Below are positions 26,375 through 35,205 of a stretch of DNA of 64,000 nucleotides, piece after piece. The DNA lies in NCBI RefSeq assembly GCF_024753215.1, contig NZ_JANUGV010000005.1, forward strand, positions 186,001-250,000. Reading direction: 5' to 3'. Positions within the stretch are counted from its first letter, which is position 1, and each line of letters starts with the position of its first letter. Origin of the DNA: Massilia solisilvae. GTDB taxonomy: Bacteria; Pseudomonadota; Gammaproteobacteria; Burkholderiales; Burkholderiaceae_D. Under the pieces are notes generated by a model, which worked only from the letters and a program-made list of their open reading frames with translations, was not told the DNA's origin and made no database searches. The translations under genes were made by a program, and so were the position numbers.

Positions 26375-28290
26375 TGTGCGGTGCTCCCATGCGCGCCATC
26401 GGCGCCGTTCTTGCGCAGGAAGGCGTCGAACATTAGCACCTGCCACAGCGCGGTGCTGTGGTCGTGGGCGCCGGACTGGTGTTCGTCCACCATCTGCCTG
26501 AGGTAGTGTTGGTTGAAGATGCCGGTACCCTCCAAAGCCGGGTTGAGCACGGCCTGCTTCATGGTCTCGCGCAGCGGTCCGCGCAGCCAGGCCGCGAGGG
26601 GGATCGAAAATCCCATCTTTTTGCGGTACAGGATGTCGTCGGACAGGTAGGGCTTGAGCGCCTTCTTGAACAGGTGCTTGCCTTCGCCGTTGCGCAGCTT
26701 CGACGATGGCGGCAGGCCCGACACCCACTCGACGAACTCGTGGTCCAGCAGCGGCACCCGCACTTCGAGCGAGTGCGCCATGCTGGCGCGGTCCACCTTG
26801 GTCAGGATGTCTCCCGGCAGGTACGTCTTCATGTCGATGTACTGAACCAGCGACAGCGGGTCGTCGGTTGGCGCCTCGGCCGCGTAGCCGCGCATGACTT
26901 CGATCGCGCGGTAGCCCTGCAGCTCGCTGCGAAAGCCATCCGAGAACAGCTGCGATCGCACGCGATCGTTCAGCATCGATACGCCGTGGAAGTAGCCCTC
27001 GGTGAGGTCGCGCGCCAACGCCTCGAAGGTGGTCTTGGCGCGAAACACGCGCGGCGCCCAGTCGGCCTTGGGGTAGGCGGCGCCCAGAAAACCGAACACG
27101 GGCTTCCTCACCGCCAGCGGCAGCATGGCGCGCACCCGCTCCTCGCCCATCGCCATGCGGTGGCGGCGGTAGCCGGCAAAGTTCTCGTCGCCGCCGTCGC
27201 CGGACAGCGCCACCGTCACGCGCTTGCGCGCGAGCTGGCAGACGCGGTAGGTCGGGATCGCCGAGCTGTCGGCATACGGCTCGTCGTACAGCGCGGCCAG
27301 CGTGTCGATGAGGCCATAGTCGTCCTTGCTCACCGTCTCGCACTGATGGCGGGTGCCGTAGCGCGTGGCCACCTGGCGCGCGTATTCCGATTCGTCGAAG
27401 GCCGGGTCGTCGAAGGCGATCGAGCAGGTGTTGACCGGGCCGTTGGTCACGCCGGCCATCATCGCCACCACCGCGCTCGAATCGACACCGCCGGACAGGA
27501 AGGCGCCCAGCGGCACGTCCGCCACCAGGTGGCTCTCGACCGCCTCGCGCAGGCGCGGGATCAGTTCGCCCTCGATATCGCGGTCGGTCATGCCGTAGTG
27601 CGGCTTGAACGGCACATCCCAGTAGCGCCTGGGCGCCGCGAGTGGTTCGCCTGCCTTGAGCGTGAGCGTGTAGCCGGGCTTGAGCTTGCGCGCGGCCTTG
27701 AAGATGGTGCGCGGCTCGGGCACATAGCCGTAGGCGAAGTACTCCTCCACCGCGCACGGGTCGATCTCGCGCGACAGGCCTGGTGCGGCCATGATCGACT
27801 TGAGCTCGGAGCCGAACACGAACATCCCGTCGGGCAGCAGCGCGTAGTGCATCGGCTTGATGCCCAGGCGGTCGCGCGCGAGGAACAGGGTCTTGCGGTT
27901 GCGGTCCCAGATCGCGAACGAAAACATGCCGCGCAGCCGCTGCACGCACTGTTCGCCCCATTCCTCCCACGCGTGCACGATCACCTCGGTGTCGCAGCGG
28001 GTGCGGAAGGTGTGGCCGCGCGTGGAAAGCTCGCGCATCAGCGCCCTGAAGTTGTAGATCTCGCCATTGAACACGACGACCACGCTGTGGTCCTCGTTGA
28101 ACAGCGGCTGCAGGCCCGATGCCAGGTCGATGATCGAGAGGCGCCTGTGGCCAAAGCCCAGGCCGGGCTCGACGTGCACGTCGCCTTCCACCGGCCCGCG
28201 GTGGAACTGGCTGTCGTTCATCCGGTGCAGTGCGGCGCGATCGATGTCGCGTGCGCCCTGGGTATCAAACATTCCAACTATTCCGCACAT
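26371..28290 (-). CDS. Asparagine synthase-like amidotransferase 1, exosortase A system-associated
   Basis: A 639-residue class II glutamine amidotransferase. Cys2 (MCGIVGMF) is the glutaminase nucleophile. The N-terminal domain has SIIDLASGLQPLFNED and FNGEIYNF; the ATP-pyrophosphatase domain has FLSGGVDSSAV (PP-loop) and ALSGDGGDENFAGY. It matches the XrtA-linked TIGR03108 group. The likely job is to amidate a carboxylate, such as the uronic acid carboxyl group of the polymer made by the TviB/TviC pair. That would neutralise some acidic residues. The link is inference from pathway logic. Confidence 0.93.
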   Translation of the reverse strand: MCGIVGMFDTQGARDIDRAALHRMNDSQFHRGPVEGDVHVEPGLGFGHRRLSIIDLASGLQPLFNEDHSVVVVFNGEIYNFRALMRELSTRGHTFRTRCDTEVIVHAWEEWGEQCVQRLRGMFSFAIWDRNRKTLFLARDRLGIKPMHYALLPDGMFVFGSELKSIMAAPGLSREIDPCAVEEYFAYGYVPEPRTIFKAARKLKPGYTLTLKAGEPLAAPRRYWDVPFKPHYGMTDRDIEGELIPRLREAVESHLVADVPLGAFLSGGVDSSAVVAMMAGVTNGPVNTCSIAFDDPAFDESEYARQVATRYGTRHQCETVSKDDYGLIDTLAALYDEPYADSSAIPTYRVCQLARKRVTVALSGDGGDENFAGYRRHRMAMGEERVRAMLPLAVRKPVFGFLGAAYPKADWAPRVFRAKTTFEALARDLTEGYFHGVSMLNDRVRSQLFSDGFRSELQGYRAIEVMRGYAAEAPTDDPLSLVQYIDMKTYLPGDILTKVDRASMAHSLEVRVPLLDHEFVEWVSGLPPSSKLRNGEGKHLFKKALKPYLSDDILYRKKMGFSIPLAAWLRGPLRETMKQAVLNPALEGTGIFNQHYLRQMVDEHQSGAHDHSTALWQVLMFDAFLRKNGADGAHGSTAQ

Positions 28291-29471
28291 GGTGTGATTG
28301 CTTGCTTGAGTGTTGTCCTGGGTTTGCACAGCTCGTCGTACAGGGCCAGGTAGTGGCCGAGCATGGCGGCAATGCTGTAGTGTTGTTCGACGCGCGCGCG
28401 TCCCGCAGCGCCATGGTTGCGCGCACGCTCGCTGTCCATCACGTAGCCGAGCAGGGCGCGCGCCATCTGGTCGGCGTCGGCTGGCGGCACCAGGGTTCCG
28501 GTGACGCCATCGAGCACCAGTTCGGGAATGCCGCCGACGGCGGTCGCCACCACCGGCAGCTCGGTTGCCATCGCTTCCAGCAGCGTGACCGGTGTGCCTT
28601 CCGCGATCGACGACAGCGCGAACAGCGAGAAGCTGCGCATCACCTGCGCCACGTCGGTGCGCGGGCCGGCCAGCCACACGCAGTTGCGCAGGCCAAGGGT
28701 GGCGATGCGTTCGGCCAGCGCGCCGCGCAGCGGGCCGTCGCCGACGATCACCAGCCGCAGGCGGTGCTGTTCGGATGGCAGCATCTCGCGCAGGCGGGCA
28801 AAAGCCTCGATCAGCGTGGCTTGGTCCTTCACGTCCTGCAGCCTGCCCACGGTGCCGATGACAATGCAGCCCGGCGCCATCCACGGCTCGCGCTGGTCTT
28901 CCGGCGCCGCGGCCGCGCCGAAGCGCTGCGTGTCCACCCCATTTCCGATGAAGCGGATCTTCGCGGCCGGAATGCCGACCACGCCGGACAGCCAGTGCTG
29001 CAGGTCGGTGGAGACCGGCACGTAGCGGTCGATGAACGGCACGAGCAGGCGGCGCAGCAGGTTGTGCTTGCGGTTGCTGCCGTTGGGGTCGCGCGCGTTG
29101 CGCCCGTGTTCGGCATGCACGCGGGCCGGCACGCCCGCCAGCGTCGCCGTGAATGCGTACTCGATGGCGCCCAGGTTGTAGGTATGCAGGATGTCGGGGC
29201 GCAGGCGGCGCAGCAGCTTGAACAGCGCGCCGTGCGTGCCCAGCGACAGGCCAGGGCGCTTGTGCAGCGCATGCAGCTCCACGTCCGGGCGCGTGATGCG
29301 CTTGGCGAAGTCCGTGTAGTCGGTCAGGCAGATGACGACGTGGCGGTAGGCGCCAACGGGCATGCGGTTGATCGAGTCGACGAGCAGGGTCTCCAGCCCG
29401 CCAATGTCGAGCCGGTAGATCAGGTGCGCCACCAGCGGCGTGGCTTCCGGGTGCAGGGCTTGCGTTGTCAT
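28278..29471 (-). CDS. PEP-CTERM/XrtA-associated sugar transferase (TIGR03088 type)
   Basis: A 397-residue GT4 enzyme. The N-terminal signature LVAHLIYRLDIGGLETLL and the acceptor-side HAEHGRNARDPNGSNRKHN are typical of this XrtA-linked family. The donor site includes IGTVGRLQDVKDQATLI and SSIAEGTPVTLLEAMATELP. It overlaps the amidotransferase by 13 bases and starts three bases after the exosortase stop. It should add a sugar to the growing lipid-linked repeat. Confidence 0.92.
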   Translation of the reverse strand: MTTQALHPEATPLVAHLIYRLDIGGLETLLVDSINRMPVGAYRHVVICLTDYTDFAKRITRPDVELHALHKRPGLSLGTHGALFKLLRRLRPDILHTYNLGAIEYAFTATLAGVPARVHAEHGRNARDPNGSNRKHNLLRRLLVPFIDRYVPVSTDLQHWLSGVVGIPAAKIRFIGNGVDTQRFGAAAAPEDQREPWMAPGCIVIGTVGRLQDVKDQATLIEAFARLREMLPSEQHRLRLVIVGDGPLRGALAERIATLGLRNCVWLAGPRTDVAQVMRSFSLFALSSIAEGTPVTLLEAMATELPVVATAVGGIPELVLDGVTGTLVPPADADQMARALLGYVMDSERARNHGAAGRARVEQHYSIAAMLGHYLALYDELCKPRTTLKQAITPCAE

Positions 29472-29473
29472 CG

Positions 29474-31030
29474 TCAACCTCCCTTTGCGTCGGCGAGCGC
29501 CGCGCCGATGGCGTCGCCCTGCGCGGACAGGAAGGCGCGCATTGCGCGGCGCGCTTCCTCCGGCGACTCCGCGAACGGCGCGTACAGCAGCAGCGCTGCG
29601 CCGTCGTCGCCGCGCAGCAGCAGTTTCGAACGTGCCTGCAGCAGCTTGGCCTTGTAGGCGCTGGCCGTGTACTGACCGCCGACCCACATCCACTGCCAGG
29701 CCAGTAGCGAACCTTTCCCGCTTTGGAGCGCGGTCTCGGTCAGCGCAAGGGGACGCCCCGCAACCGCTTCGGTCCGCGTTCCGGAAGCCGTCCAGTGCCA
29801 CGCGTCGTTCGGGTTGGCCAGCTTGTTGAGCGAGCTGACCAGGCTCCTGCTGCTGTCCTGGTCGCGGTAGTAGAGCACCGTCAGCCCGACCGGCTGCAGA
29901 CCGGCCGCGCGCCACGCGCCGCTGTAGCCGGCGCTCGGCGCGAGGAAGCGCGGCGACCAGTCGGTGAACATTGGTGTGGCGGGCCAGGCGACCTGCGGCG
30001 CATGAAGCCGTACCGGCGCCGGGTTGGCGTTGGCATGCTCGTTGTACCGGGCGAGCGCTGGCCACAGGGCCGCGAGCAGCAAGGTGTACGCCGCCATGCG
30101 CGCCATCTGGCCAGGAGCGGCGGGCGCTATGGCCGACTGCGCCGCCGGGGCGTTGCGGCGCGCGGCCGGCTCCTGCGCCTCGTCTTCGCGCCAGTAGCTG
30201 CCGATCCAGAACATGATGAACATGACCAGCCCGAAGAACAGCCAGCCGTAGATCAGGTGGTCCACACCGGTGGCGAGCTTCATGCCGGACAGGTGGCCGA
30301 TCATGACGATCATGTAGGCGCGCAGGCCGTTGGCCACGATCGGCACCGCCACCGACAGCGCGACGAACATGGCCCGCCGTGTCATTGAACGGTAGGTCAG
30401 GTAGGCGTACAGGCAGCCCAGCGTGATCGACGAGATCAAGTAACGGATGCCGCTGCACGCTTCCACCACCGACCAGGTACCGGTTGGCAGCTCGAAGCGC
30501 GCGCCGGTGCGCAGCACGGGTATGCCGCTGGCCCGCACTGCGGCCACGGTGAAGTCGGCGGTGAAGTTGATCAGCGGCTGCACGAAGATTTCGCCGAACG
30601 GCACGGCAAACAGCAGGAACAGCAGCGGGAACGCGAGCGACGCGGCCAGGCGCGGCCCGAGCAGGGCCAGCACGCCCAGCGGGATCATCGATACGAATGC
30701 ATACTGCCGCACCACCTGCACTTCACCCACGGTGGCCAGCAGCCAGCCCGCCCCGGCCAGCGCCAGCGCGGCGAGGCCCGGCCACCACGGGGCCATGGGA
30801 ATGTGCGTGAAGTTCTCGCGGCGGCGCCACACCAGCCATGCGCTGATGGGCAGGATGGCATAGCCGTGGGCGAAGGTGTCCGAACTGTTCCAGACCGTCA
30901 CGATCGACTGCACGGTGGACAGGTACAGGAAGAACGGCGCCAGCAGGCACAGGCCGGCCAGCAGCAGCGTTCCGCGTGCTGCGCCAGGTTGCGCGATGCG
31001 GATTGCGTGGGTTGGCGCCTTGGTCAGCAT
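29474..31030 (-). CDS. xrtA: Exosortase A (XrtA) with fused EpsI domain
   Basis: A 518-residue membrane protease/transpeptidase. Residues about 20-280 form an eight-helix exosortase domain with catalytic Cys192 (VVEACSGIRYL), Arg237 (ANGLRAYM) and His258 (GVDHLIYGW). Residues about 310-518 form an EpsI-type periplasmic domain (YYRDQDSSRSLVSS, QWMWVGGQYT) fused to it, as in many betaproteobacterial XrtA proteins. XrtA recognises the C-terminal PEP-CTERM tag (Pro-Glu-Pro, helix, basic tail), cuts it and is thought to pass the protein on to a surface anchor. The PepA-type protein at 40563 is a substrate candidate. All three catalytic residues are present, so it should be active. Confidence 0.95.
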   Translation of the reverse strand: MLTKAPTHAIRIAQPGAARGTLLLAGLCLLAPFFLYLSTVQSIVTVWNSSDTFAHGYAILPISAWLVWRRRENFTHIPMAPWWPGLAALALAGAGWLLATVGEVQVVRQYAFVSMIPLGVLALLGPRLAASLAFPLLFLLFAVPFGEIFVQPLINFTADFTVAAVRASGIPVLRTGARFELPTGTWSVVEACSGIRYLISSITLGCLYAYLTYRSMTRRAMFVALSVAVPIVANGLRAYMIVMIGHLSGMKLATGVDHLIYGWLFFGLVMFIMFWIGSYWREDEAQEPAARRNAPAAQSAIAPAAPGQMARMAAYTLLLAALWPALARYNEHANANPAPVRLHAPQVAWPATPMFTDWSPRFLAPSAGYSGAWRAAGLQPVGLTVLYYRDQDSSRSLVSSLNKLANPNDAWHWTASGTRTEAVAGRPLALTETALQSGKGSLLAWQWMWVGGQYTASAYKAKLLQARSKLLLRGDDGAALLLYAPFAESPEEARRAMRAFLSAQGDAIGAALADAKGG

Positions 31031-32214
31031 TCGAGGCGCTCCCCGATGCAGGCCAGGTTGCTCGGCCAGCTGTACTGCCGCTCGACCCTGGCGCGCGCGG
31101 CCTTGCCGATGCCGTGTTCCGGCACGCACAGGAGCGCGGACACGGCCTCGACGAAATCGGACGCGTCTTCGGCCAGCACCAGCTCGGTGCCGGGCACGGC
31201 GTCGATGCCTTCCAGTGCCTGTGGCGACACCACCACCGGGGTTGCCATCGCCATCGCTTCGAGCACCTTGTTCTGGATGCCGCGCGCCACCCGCAGCGGC
31301 GCGACTGCCACCTTTGCATGCGCAATGTAGGGGCGCACGTCCGGCACGGTGCCGGTGACGGTCACGCCTTCATGCTGCGCCAGCGCCTGCACGGCGGCGG
31401 TGGGACGAGCGCCGACAATGTAAAAGCGCAGGTCGCCGTGGCGCGCGCGCAGCGCCGGGAAAATCGCGCTCGCGAACCACTGCACCGCGTCCACGTTGGG
31501 CCAGTAGTCCATGGCGCCAGTGAAGACGATTGCGCGTTCGCCCGGCTGGTATGGGTTCTCGTGCCCGAGTTCAGGCGAGAAGTAGTCGGTATCCACGCCG
31601 TTGTTGAAGAAGCCGATCTTGCCGATGCTCTCGGGCGCGAGGCTGCGGAACAGCTCGGCCTCGGGAGCGGACACGAACAGCGAGGCGTCGTACTCGCGTG
31701 CCACCCGGCGCTCGTAGGACAGCAGCTGGTTCGCCTCGTGGCGGTACAGCCAGCTCACCGGCCATGCCTTCTTTTCGGCGTACTGGCGCCATTTGTCCGA
31801 ATCGACGTCGCAAAAGTCCACCACGCGTCGCGCGCCCGGATGGTTTTCGGCGTATTGGGCCATGGCCGACGAAAACACGAGGATGCGCTCGATGCCGTAT
31901 GCGGCGACGGTCTGGTCCACCCAGCGCTGCAGCGCCGCGTCGCGGTAGTAGTCGAGCGACAGCGAGCGGCCCTTGACCAGCGCGCCCAGACTTCTCACGC
32001 GCGCCAGCGCCGGGTTCAGGCCGGCGAAGTGGCTGCTGGCGCACATCGCTTCCACGTGCGGCACATGCTGCCAGTCGGCCGGGTCGTCCACGAAGGTCGC
32101 CAGGTGCACGCGGTAGTCCTTTGCCAGGTGCTTGAGCAGGTGGTAGGAGCGAATCTTGTCGCCCTTGTTGGGCGGGTACGGGATCCGGTGAACCAAAAGG
32201 AGCAGGTCTTCCAT
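31024..32214 (-). CDS. PEP-CTERM/XrtA-associated sugar transferase (TIGR03087 type)
   Basis: A 396-residue GT4 enzyme beginning EDLLLLVHRIPYPPNKGDKI, a strong signature of the stp1 family tied to XrtA loci. Other conserved segments are DFCDVDSDKWRQYA, NGVDTDYFSP, FTGAMDYWPNVDAV and RGIQNKVLEAMAMATPVV, with the donor-site Lys and Glu. It overlaps the xrtA start by 7 bases. It acts on lipid-linked intermediates in the cytoplasm. Confidence 0.93.
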   Translation of the reverse strand: MEDLLLLVHRIPYPPNKGDKIRSYHLLKHLAKDYRVHLATFVDDPADWQHVPHVEAMCASSHFAGLNPALARVRSLGALVKGRSLSLDYYRDAALQRWVDQTVAAYGIERILVFSSAMAQYAENHPGARRVVDFCDVDSDKWRQYAEKKAWPVSWLYRHEANQLLSYERRVAREYDASLFVSAPEAELFRSLAPESIGKIGFFNNGVDTDYFSPELGHENPYQPGERAIVFTGAMDYWPNVDAVQWFASAIFPALRARHGDLRFYIVGARPTAAVQALAQHEGVTVTGTVPDVRPYIAHAKVAVAPLRVARGIQNKVLEAMAMATPVVVSPQALEGIDAVPGTELVLAEDASDFVEAVSALLCVPEHGIGKAARARVERQYSWPSNLACIGERLEC

Positions 32215-32218
32215 GTGC

Positions 32219-33313
32219 TTACCCCAGGTTGCGCACGATGTACGGGCCGAGCGCGTTGGCGACCGGCAGCGGCAGCCTCTTCCACATGCGGATGAACAGC
32301 TGGTACTTCGGGTTGAGCGGGTTGTTGTCGGGGAGCGCCGTGGCGCGGTACAGCTTGTACTCGTAGGGCAGCGACTGCGCGGTGAAGCCCCAGTTCTTCT
32401 TGAAGTCGTAGGCGCCGGTGCCCAGCTTGCTGCGGCCGAAATCGAACAGGCGGCAACCGCGCGCGCTGGCGGCCTGCATCAAATTCCAGTACATGAAGTC
32501 GTTGCCGGCCACCTCGCGCGCCAGCGCCGTGCCGCCGCCGTAGTAGGGCACGACCTCGTCGCGCCAGTAGAAGCTGAGCACCGACGCGACCAGTTCGCCG
32601 GTTGCGGTGGTGATGGTGCGCACCTCGCACTCGTCGCCGAACACCTGCTGCAGCAGCGCGAAGTACTTTTTCGGGAACACCGGGGTGCCCAGGCGATGCA
32701 CGCTGGTGGCATACGCGTCGAACATGCGGTCCACGTTGTCGTCGACCTCGCCCACCAGACCAAGCTTGATCGCCTTGCGCACCATGGCGCGCTGCTTGCG
32801 CGGGATCGCGGTCATGTTTTCTTCGTCATCGCCCGAGATCGGCTTGCGGAAGGTGACGTACAGTTCCTTGGTTTGCCACTCGGGGTCATCCGGGTGGGCG
32901 CGCCGCATGCCGCGGTATTCGAGGTGGCCTACGCCCAGCTCTTGCGCCAGCGCGTGCGCCGCGCCGTCGAGCATCGCGCGCGCGGTGTCGGTGAGGGCGG
33001 CGACGCCGCCGTACACGCAGAACGGCATCGCCCCCAGCGAGTGCCCGAACAGGCGGCTCTTGATCTGCGCCAGCGGGAGCACGCCCTGGATCTGGCCGTC
33101 CTGCTGCACGTAGTAGAACCAGGTCTTGATGCCGAACGACTCCTCGATCACTTTCTGCCAGCCGGAGAGGTGGAAGAAGGTCGCGTCAGGGCAGGTGCGC
33201 ACGAATGCGTCCCAGCGGGGGCGCTCATGCGGCTGCATCAGGTGCAGGGTGTGCGGCCCGGTCGCCAGGATCGGGGCGGCGTGTTTGGCTTGTGCCAGTT
33301 CGATGATCGTCAT
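32219..33313 (-). CDS. FemAB-family XrtA/PEP-CTERM-associated acyltransferase
   Basis: A 364-residue protein of the TIGR03019 type. The GNAT-like pair of domains shows FFHLSGWQKVIEESFG and GVLPLAQIKSRLFG at the front and VVPYYGGGTALAREV, MYWNLMQAASARGCRLFDFGRSK at the back. Relatives add amino acids to peptidoglycan precursors from aminoacyl-tRNA. In XrtA loci the acceptor is unknown, perhaps an amino sugar of the polymer freed by the adjacent deacetylase. The gene overlaps that deacetylase by four bases, which supports this link. This is the second FemAB-like protein in the locus. Confidence 0.93.
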   Translation of the reverse strand: MTIIELAQAKHAAPILATGPHTLHLMQPHERPRWDAFVRTCPDATFFHLSGWQKVIEESFGIKTWFYYVQQDGQIQGVLPLAQIKSRLFGHSLGAMPFCVYGGVAALTDTARAMLDGAAHALAQELGVGHLEYRGMRRAHPDDPEWQTKELYVTFRKPISGDDEENMTAIPRKQRAMVRKAIKLGLVGEVDDNVDRMFDAYATSVHRLGTPVFPKKYFALLQQVFGDECEVRTITTATGELVASVLSFYWRDEVVPYYGGGTALAREVAGNDFMYWNLMQAASARGCRLFDFGRSKLGTGAYDFKKNWGFTAQSLPYEYKLYRATALPDNNPLNPKYQLFIRMWKRLPLPVANALGPYIVRNLG

Positions 33314-34197
33314 TGCTTGTCCAGGAAAATGCGGTCCATGCGGTCCCACGCAAAATCGCGGGTGAGCTGTCGAATACGTTGTTCCATCCGGTCGATGTTG
33401 ATGTAGTGCCGGAAGCGCGCCTTGGGGGACAGGCCCTGCGGGCGCGGCTGGCCGGGGTCGATCTCCCACGGGTGGAAGTAGAAGATCGCGGCCTGGCGGT
33501 CGATGCGGTTCACGCGCTCCATCATCCAGCGCGACAGCGTGTACGGCAGCAGGCGGAAGTAGCCGCCGCCGCCCGCAGGCAGGTTGCGCTGCATGAGGCG
33601 CACGGTGGTGATCGGCACCTCGAGCAGTCCGTCCGGCCCGGTGGGGTGGAAGGCGAAGCGCGGCGCGTGCGGCATGCCGTAGTGGTCGTGCCGGATCGGG
33701 TAGATGCTCGAGCTGTAGCGGTAGCCGGCACCCAGCAGCTCGTCGAGCGCCCACAGGTTGTCCGCGCCGATTGAAAAGCTGGGCGCGCGGTAGCCCACCA
33801 CTTGCGCACCGCCGATGTCCTCCAGCAGCGCCTTGCTGCGCCGGATGTCGCGCGCGAACTCGGCGCGGCCCTGGTCGCTCGCGCGCAGGTGGCTGTAACC
33901 GTGGCTGGCCAGCTCGTGGCCCTGCGCGACAATCGCGCGCACCACGTTCGGGTAGCGTTCGGCAATCCAGCCGAGCGTGAAGAAGGTCGCCTTGACGCCG
34001 TTGTCGGCAAACAGGGCGAGAATGCGGTCCATGTTCGCCTCGACCCGGCATTCGCGCGCCGGCCAGCTGTCACGCGCGATGAACGGCGCGAATGCGGACA
34101 CCTGGAAGTAGTCCTCGACGTCGCACGTCATCGCGTTGACGACCGGGCCGGTGCTGCTGGCGTGCCCTGCCTGCAGCGCTGCTTCGTTCATCTTCAT
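33310..34197 (-). CDS. XrtA system polysaccharide deacetylase (TIGR03006 type)
   Basis: A 295-residue carbohydrate esterase 4 protein. Motif 1 is TCDVEDYFQVSAF, motif 2 is HELASHGYSHL, motif 3 is YRAPSFSIG, and FYFHPWEIDP lies late. The metal ligands Asp and two His are all present. It de-N-acetylates the polymer, probably in the periplasm or cytoplasm. I prefer the start at 34197, which overlaps the ATPase stop (ATGA); MKMNEAAL may be preceded by no signal peptide. It forms a coupled block with the ATPase and the FemAB-type gene. Confidence 0.93.
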   Translation of the reverse strand: MKMNEAALQAGHASSTGPVVNAMTCDVEDYFQVSAFAPFIARDSWPARECRVEANMDRILALFADNGVKATFFTLGWIAERYPNVVRAIVAQGHELASHGYSHLRASDQGRAEFARDIRRSKALLEDIGGAQVVGYRAPSFSIGADNLWALDELLGAGYRYSSSIYPIRHDHYGMPHAPRFAFHPTGPDGLLEVPITTVRLMQRNLPAGGGGYFRLLPYTLSRWMMERVNRIDRQAAIFYFHPWEIDPGQPRPQGLSPKARFRHYINIDRMEQRIRQLTRDFAWDRMDRIFLDKQ

Positions 34198-35189
34198 TGG
34201 GCACCGTCCGCTGGCTGTGCGAGCGCGGCCTGGGGCGCGGCCACCATGTGCTTCAGGAGCGAGAGCATCGATACCATCGATGTCTCCAGGCGCGTCATGC
34301 GCTCGTCGATCGAGTCGGCCGGTGGCGTCGCCTGCGGCGCGGCTGCGGCCGCGTGCTCGAATTGCTGGCCGGGCAGCTCGAACTCCTCGCTGATGTCGCG
34401 CACAACCGCCTGCACCTCGGCCGCGCCGAACGCGTGCAGCTCTTCGAGAAAGCCCATCAGCATGATCCGGTCGCACAGCGTGTTGGTCTTGCGCGGAATG
34501 CCGCCGCTGTAGGCGTAGATCGCGGCGTGCGCCTCGGCCGAGAAAGCCGGGTCGCCCTTCCAGCCGACCGTCTGCAGGCGGTGCTCGATGTAGGCGCGCG
34601 TCTCCTGCGCGTCCATTGGCCCCAGGTGGTAGCTGGCGATCACGCGCTGGCGCAGCTGCTGCATGGTCGGGCTGTGTAGGGTGGCGCGGAACTCGGGCTG
34701 GCCGAGCAGGAAGGTCTGCAGCAGGCACTGCGAATCGGTCTGGAAGTTCGACAGCATGCGCAGCTCTTCCACCGTGCCCGCGTTCAGGTTCTGCGCCTCG
34801 TCGATGACCAGCAGCGCGCGCTTGCCCTGGCGGCCGGTCAGGCGCAGGAACTGCTCAAGGCGCGCCAGCAGCGTGGCCTTGGATGCGCCGTCGGTCGGCA
34901 GGCCAAAGGCAGACGCCACCATGCGCAGCGCATCGTCCGCGTCAAGGTGCGTGTTGACGATGTGCGCCGCGACGATCTGGTCCTTGGGCATGCGGTTGAA
35001 CAGGTTGCGCACCAGCGTGGTCTTGCCGGCGCCGACTTCGCCGGTGATGACGATGAAGCCCTCGCCCTGCGACAGGCCGTATTCGAGGTAGGCCATGGCC
35101 CGCTTGTGGCCGTGGCTGGCGAAATAGAAGTGCGGGTCGGGGCGCAGCTGGAACGGCTTGGCCGACAATCCATAGTAGGTTTCGTACAT
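34194..35189 (-). CDS. XrtA/PEP-CTERM system-associated ATPase (ExeA-like AAA)
   Basis: A 331-residue AAA ATPase of the TIGR03015 type, starting MYETYYGLSAKPFQLRPDP. Walker A is TGEVGAGKTTL (about residues 49-59) and Walker B is ALLVIDEAQNL (about 123-133). It is related to ExeA/GspA, which handles peptidoglycan or secretin assembly, but lacks a peptidoglycan-binding domain; instead it has an Ala/Pro-rich linker and a C-terminal coiled segment. It probably energises envelope assembly of the export system. It is coupled to the deacetylase by a four-base overlap. Confidence 0.93.
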   Translation of the reverse strand: MYETYYGLSAKPFQLRPDPHFYFASHGHKRAMAYLEYGLSQGEGFIVITGEVGAGKTTLVRNLFNRMPKDQIVAAHIVNTHLDADDALRMVASAFGLPTDGASKATLLARLEQFLRLTGRQGKRALLVIDEAQNLNAGTVEELRMLSNFQTDSQCLLQTFLLGQPEFRATLHSPTMQQLRQRVIASYHLGPMDAQETRAYIEHRLQTVGWKGDPAFSAEAHAAIYAYSGGIPRKTNTLCDRIMLMGFLEELHAFGAAEVQAVVRDISEEFELPGQQFEHAAAAAPQATPPADSIDERMTRLETSMVSMLSLLKHMVAAPQAALAQPADGAQ

Positions 35190-35205
35190 CGTGTTCTCGC
35201 TCCGC

